Below, one piece after another: positions 31,437 through 35,040 of a DNA stretch of 35,040 bases; the first letter of the stretch is position 1; every line of letters starts with the position of its first letter. The position numbers and the translations under genes were made by a program. Location of the stretch: positions 1 to 35,040 of the forward strand of contig JBNKDD010000022.1 of assembly GCA_050288085.1 (NCBI GenBank), written 5' to 3'. This stretch comes from JBNKDD01 sp050288085 (GTDB taxonomy: Bacteria > Chloroflexota > Anaerolineae > Aggregatilineales > UBA3940). The notes below the pieces were generated by a model. The model saw nothing but the letters and a program-made list of their open reading frames with translations, had not been told where the DNA came from and made no database searches.

Positions 31437-32356
31437 AGCAGATCACCGATAAGCCGCAGGCAGCAATCGAGATCGAAGGGCTGACCCGCTACTACGGATC
31501 GACACGAGGCATCGAAGACCTCGACCTGCGCGTACACGCCGGGGAAGTGCTGGGATTCCTCGGCCCCAACGGAGCCGGAAAGACCACCACTATCCGCCTG
31601 CTCCTGGGTCTGATCCGCCCCACCCGCGGAACCATCCGCCTGTTGGGCAAAGAAGTGCCTAAACATTTTCCCGCACTGCTTCGGCAGATCGGTTATCTTC
31701 CCGGCGACCTGGGACTCTACCCCGACCTCAGCGGTCGAGATTATCTACACCACATGCTCAGACTCCACACCGGTCGCGACGGTAATTTGAGCAAACTTGA
31801 GGAACTCACCGAGCTGTTCGGAATTGCTTTCGAACGGCCTATCCGAACCTACTCAAAAGGAATGCGCCAGGTATTGGGAATCATCCAGGCATTTGCCCAC
31901 AGCCCTGCGCTGATCATCCTGGATGAACCTACAACGGGCCTCGATCCCCTCAACCAGGAGCGATTCCACGAGATGCTATCTCAGGAGCGAGCCGCCGGGA
32001 CGACGATATTCTTCTCATCCCACATTCTCAGCGAAGTCCAGCAGATCTGCGACCGGGTGGCGATGGTACGTGACGGTCGACTGGTGCAGGTACAGGATGT
32101 CAACCAGCACCGGACAGCCGTCGGAAAGCGAATCCGGTTGTTGGCCGCAGGCAGAACCGAGCAGGTAACCGGGGCATTAGAGGGTCTGACTGGCGTCCAA
32201 AGGCTGGCAGTTCGCGACGATGCAGTAGAGTTCCAATTCACCGGGGCAATCGGCGACCTTCTCCGGCGAATCGCCAACCTGCCTCTTGACGACCTGATCT
32301 GCGTTAACCCCGAAATCGAGGAAGTTTTCTTCGACCTCTACAGGGAGCAAGCATAA
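31433..32356 (+). CDS. ABC transporter ATP-binding subunit
   Basis: This is a 307-residue ATPase of the drug/lantibiotic-export type that pairs with ABC-2 permeases. Walker A is GPNGAGKTT (Gly44-Thr51 region). The signature is YSKGMRQV, a common variant of LSGGQ in this group. Walker B is ILDEPTTGLDP with Asp164 and Glu165, and the H-loop is FSSHIL. A C-terminal domain of about 80 residues (from QHRTAVGKRIRLL) is usual. It starts inside the TetR stop and overlaps the permease start (TAATG). Together with 32356-33159 it should form an exporter; its cargo is not evident. Confidence 0.94.
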   Translation: MKQITDKPQAAIEIEGLTRYYGSTRGIEDLDLRVHAGEVLGFLGPNGAGKTTTIRLLLGLIRPTRGTIRLLGKEVPKHFPALLRQIGYLPGDLGLYPDLSGRDYLHHMLRLHTGRDGNLSKLEELTELFGIAFERPIRTYSKGMRQVLGIIQAFAHSPALIILDEPTTGLDPLNQERFHEMLSQERAAGTTIFFSSHILSEVQQICDRVAMVRDGRLVQVQDVNQHRTAVGKRIRLLAAGRTEQVTGALEGLTGVQRLAVRDDAVEFQFTGAIGDLLRRIANLPLDDLICVNPEIEEVFFDLYREQA

Positions 32357-33159
32357 TGGATATGGAACTCGTGTGGATGTATCTCAAGCGTTATTTTGGC
32401 CTTGCGCTGGTAGTGGGTCTGCTGGTTGGACTGGTTGCCGGTGGACTCGGTGTCATGTTCCCGGAAATGTCGATTAATGATGCCAACGCCGTAGCCTCAA
32501 GCTGGCCCCCGGTGATGAAAGCGCTATTCGGCGATCCCCTGGCCGGTTTCACCGACATCTATGCCTGGCTGGATTTGGAGATATTCCACGTCACCTATTG
32601 GATGATCCTGGGCACGCTGGCCGCAATCCTGGCTTCCCGGATCGTCGCTCAGGAGGCCGAGCTAAGAACCCTGGATGTGCTGCTCTGTATCCCCCGCTCT
32701 CGAAGCGTAATCCTCACCAGCCGGTTATTGGCCCTGAGCCTGTTAATGATTGTCGCCGGGCTGTCTGTCGCAGCGGGCTGCTGCGCCGGAATCGCGATCC
32801 GGGGCCTGCCGGTCGATCTGAATGTTATCGCCCTGTCTACATTAGCCGGAATACTGTTGACACTGGTTCTGGCGAATATCACGCTCCTGATCTCGATCTG
32901 GATCCCACGCCAGATTCCGGCAGTAGCGATCTCGATGGGCGTTGCCGGGATGCTTTTCTTCATCGAGGAGATGTTGATCCCCATCATGCCCTCGCTGGAT
33001 CGTATCTCCCTTTTTAACCCATTTCATTGGTATGAGACAGGCGATATCCTGATCCGGGGAGTCCTTTCCCCCTGGCCGCTGCTGATTTTATTGCTGATGG
33101 CTCTGGGATGCGCCGGTCTTTCACTGGTGACTTTCACCCTCCGCGATGCGCCATCTTGA
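32356..33159 (+). CDS. ABC-2-type permease
   Basis: This is a 267-residue membrane protein with six predicted helices. The first begins at FGLALVVGLLVGLVAGGLG and the last is LLILLLMALGCAGLSLVTF. EAELRTLDVLLCIPRSRSVI is the coupling-helix segment expected of ABC-2 permeases. The ATG overlaps the ATPase stop in TAATG, so translation is coupled. It is the obvious partner of the ATPase. A convergent gene stops 6 bases after its stop codon. Confidence 0.88.
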   Translation: MDMELVWMYLKRYFGLALVVGLLVGLVAGGLGVMFPEMSINDANAVASSWPPVMKALFGDPLAGFTDIYAWLDLEIFHVTYWMILGTLAAILASRIVAQEAELRTLDVLLCIPRSRSVILTSRLLALSLLMIVAGLSVAAGCCAGIAIRGLPVDLNVIALSTLAGILLTLVLANITLLISIWIPRQIPAVAISMGVAGMLFFIEEMLIPIMPSLDRISLFNPFHWYETGDILIRGVLSPWPLLILLLMALGCAGLSLVTFTLRDAPS

Positions 33160-33165
33160 GGCCTC

Positions 33166-33918
33166 TTATATCCAACGCTGCCCCAATCGCATCAGCACCC
33201 GGTTCAGAATATAGGGGATCGGATAGATCAGCGGAACCAAAAACCAGGCATGGAACCCGGTTATCACCCCCTGAATCGCGATAGCGACCGGCAGCGCCAT
33301 AAGTGCAAAGATGACTAACACCACCAGCGGCGCAATGATAGCGACCTCACTGGGATGCGCCCATTTTACAGACAGGACGATCCCGATCAAGCCCGCCGTC
33401 AAGATCATAGGCGGCTCGATCACATGTAAGCCTATTCCAATAACTGCCAGTGAAAGTTCTGTTGCCAGGATCCCGGTTCCGATCCCGGATGCCGGTGTAA
33501 AGTCTATTGTTGCCAGGCCCCCGATCACGAACAACATCGGCAGCAAACCTGACAGGCAAACCAGCGCCAACCAGACAAAAACCCGCACCCGGTATAAAGC
33601 CATGATCAGGTACCCATGGACAATATCCTGGCTAGAAAGGGGCGTCAGCCGGATCATCTCTAAGTTCCCGGTAGCCGCCTCACGCGACATATAAAGCGCG
33701 GAACGAGCAGCAATAATCATCGGAACAAGGATGAGCACCAGCAGCAGAACCGGCGCTAGAAAGAAAAGCGCCGCCCCGCCGAAAAATGCCCAGACGACCA
33801 CCACTCCCACGTGGCTGAACTCCTGATAAAGCGTCTCCGCTATATCTGGTTCAGCCCGTTCTACCAGGGGATTGGTAGTCAGGATTTGCTTGATGCTTTG
33901 TATGGGTAAGTGAATCAT
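33166..33918 (-). CDS. ABC-2-like membrane protein, right flank paralogue
   Basis: This is a 250-residue protein with about six TM helices. An N-terminal soluble segment (ILTTNPLVERAEPDIAE) is followed by helices. A cytoplasmic GNLEMIRLTPLSSQDIVHG then leads to ALYRVRV, mirrored in the protein at 29961-30719. The two genes stand on either side of the TetR-ABC operon, both on the minus strand, so one may be a duplication. Together with the adjacent ATPase they could form alternative permeases. This pairing is inferred from position and motif alone. Confidence 0.72.
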   Translation of the reverse strand: MIHLPIQSIKQILTTNPLVERAEPDIAETLYQEFSHVGVVVVWAFFGGAALFFLAPVLLLVLILVPMIIAARSALYMSREAATGNLEMIRLTPLSSQDIVHGYLIMALYRVRVFVWLALVCLSGLLPMLFVIGGLATIDFTPASGIGTGILATELSLAVIGIGLHVIEPPMILTAGLIGIVLSVKWAHPSEVAIIAPLVVLVIFALMALPVAIAIQGVITGFHAWFLVPLIYPIPYILNRVLMRLGQRWI

Positions 33919-34008
33919 TCAGCAGTTCCCGGCACATCAACGCTGTCACCTTCTACTTACATTCTATCGCAGTTTAAACAACGGTAGGGAGCCGCTTACC
34001 CTATAGTC

Positions 34009-34656
34009 TCATACCGCCGCCATCATACCCTTTACGAAATCGATCTCATCCTGGTTAACGGTATGGCCCATATTCGGATACAAACGTTTGGTGACCTGCC
34101 CGCCCAGTTTTTCCATCACCTCGGCAGATTGATTCACGCGTTCGGCAGGGATGTGAAAATCAACATCGCTGCATCCCAGGAAGACGGGCGTCCCCTCCAG
34201 CGAACCGGCATAATCACGCGGGGTGTCATCCGACCCGATCAGCCCACCGCTCAGGGCCACGACACCACCATAACGCCGGGCGTTCCGCGCTGCATATTCC
34301 AGCGATAAGCACCCCCCCTGGGAGAATCCCAGCAGGATCACCCGCTCAGGCGGGAAGCCATGATCCTCCAGGTGAGCCAGCAGCCCGCCGACAGTCGCCA
34401 ACGCCGAAGAGAGGAACGGCTCGTTCTGCTCAGTCGGCGCGGTGAACCGGTGAGGATACCAGGTATTCCCGGCAGCCTGCGGTGCAAGATAAGCGAAGTC
34501 ATCCCGGTCAAATTCGGCAGTCAGTGGCAGGATTCCCTCCGCCGAGCCACCCCGCCCGTGAACCAGGATCATGGCAGCTTGGGCCGAGTCGAGCGGCGCT
34601 CCGGCAGTTATCACCGGTTGGTCTTGATGAGGGTCGCTTTGTGGTTGAAATGACAT
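34009..34656 (-). CDS. Phospholipase/carboxylesterase family alpha/beta hydrolase (YpfH-like)
   Basis: This is a 215-residue hydrolase of the phospholipase/carboxylesterase family. The oxyanion block is AAMILVHGRGGSAEGI, followed by YLAPQAAGNTWYPHRF. The nucleophile Ser is in LLGFSQGGCLSLE. The acid is probably the Asp in GCSDVDFHIP and the His is in PNMGHTVNQDE. This is a complete triad at the usual length. Such enzymes act on small esters or thioesters. GGTGA lies 4 bases before the ATG. Confidence 0.9.
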   Translation of the reverse strand: MSFQPQSDPHQDQPVITAGAPLDSAQAAMILVHGRGGSAEGILPLTAEFDRDDFAYLAPQAAGNTWYPHRFTAPTEQNEPFLSSALATVGGLLAHLEDHGFPPERVILLGFSQGGCLSLEYAARNARRYGGVVALSGGLIGSDDTPRDYAGSLEGTPVFLGCSDVDFHIPAERVNQSAEVMEKLGGQVTKRLYPNMGHTVNQDEIDFVKGMMAAV

Positions 34657-34701
34657 TTATTCACCTTAGTAACTATGAATCAACAACGTAGGGGACGGGC
34701 T

Positions 34702-35034
34702 TCACTTTTGTAATTTTCCCAACGCCGCACGCGATGTGGGAAGATTAAATTGCCGGAGGATATTACTCATATTCCCATCATGGGACCAGTCGTATTTGCT
34801 TTCGGCGATGGCTGAGATCGCTATTTTCTGTAAGCGTGTTAGTCGCTTTGCCAATAACCTTTTAGGAGCTGGTTCCTTACCAAAAACAATCGATAACATT
34901 ACAGATACCATTGTGTGCATTACAAATATGAATGCACCTTCTTTAACAACTTTGGCAAGGGCGGGTACAATTTGCTCCGCAAAATTCGAACCGACAATGC
35001 CAAGAATCTTTGCACAGTCCGCCTGGAGTCCCAT
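34702..35034 (-). CDS. Hypothetical protein, start possibly outside the window
   Basis: The visible 110 residues contain a hydrophobic stretch (FIFVMHTMVSVMLSIVF) and a basic C-terminal half (RLLAKRLTRLQKIAIS), ending SRAALGKLQK. I recognise no domain. No ribosome site precedes the ATG at 35034, and the frame is open to the window edge, so the true start may lie beyond it. It is somewhat A/T-richer than the neighbouring esterase. Confidence 0.5.
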   Translation of the reverse strand: MGLQADCAKILGIVGSNFAEQIVPALAKVVKEGAFIFVMHTMVSVMLSIVFGKEPAPKRLLAKRLTRLQKIAISAIAESKYDWSHDGNMSNILRQFNLPTSRAALGKLQK

Positions 35035-35040
35035 GTTATT

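Overview
The window looks like a bacterial chromosome segment, most likely from Chloroflexota (Anaerolineae-like). This rests on protein style: very large multi-GAF kinases, HEAT and beta-propeller membrane proteins, TPR proteins with a TM anchor, moderately high GC, and many dispersed palindromic repeats. It is an inference from pattern, not from a marker gene. A single ambiguous base at 11633 suggests a draft or metagenome assembly. I saw no rRNA, tRNA, CRISPR array or complete insertion sequence.

Layout. 1-2000: an SPFH/band-7 (slipin-type) gene followed by a retron-like reverse transcriptase with all catalytic motifs, separated by a perfect 28-bp palindrome. 2000-3020: a small dimeric alpha/beta-barrel protein and a DUF123/GIY-YIG protein. 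3130-7190: a giant PDZ-multi-TM-GAFx4 histidine kinase, ending at a bidirectional terminator shared with a lower-GC FkbM methyltransferase. 8430-11830: SDR and MoaD, a membrane-anchored protein, a lipoprotein with a duplicated domain, and an SGNH hydrolase. 12160-15030: a membrane protein with three WWAxIP repeats, a CPBP protease, and a TPR-TM-DUF922 protease-like protein. 15350-18350: a translationally coupled pair of two-component proteins. 18400-21600: a 38-codon ORF, a small membrane protein, an HTH-ferredoxin bracketed by direct repeats, and an alpha/beta hydrolase. 21800-25320: a HEAT-TM-beta-propeller protein, MoaA and a small membrane protein. 25540-29840: a second SGNH/AlgX-like protein, a GT-C-like membrane glycosyltransferase, an LCM-type methyltransferase and a Cys-rich small protein. 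29960-33920: a TetR-ABC-permease operon flanked by two paralogous ABC-2-like membrane proteins. 34000-35040: a carboxylesterase and an incomplete hypothetical gene.

How the genes work together. Four units look genuinely co-operating. They are SPFH plus RT, the HATPase/REC pair at 15353-18354, SDR plus MoaD, and the TetR/ABC operon with a clear operator at 30774-30806. moaA and moaD are about 15 kb apart, so molybdenum cofactor genes are dispersed. Most other genes are single units with their own promoters. Intergenic DNA carries at least three palindromic repeat families: GTAGGGGC-type, CCCTCTCC-type and CCGCGAAGTT-type. The best candidate for an undescribed system is the SPFH-RT cassette. 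The direct repeats around the ferredoxin gene and the peptide motif shared by the DUF922 protein and the 38-codon ORF are the next most unusual signals.
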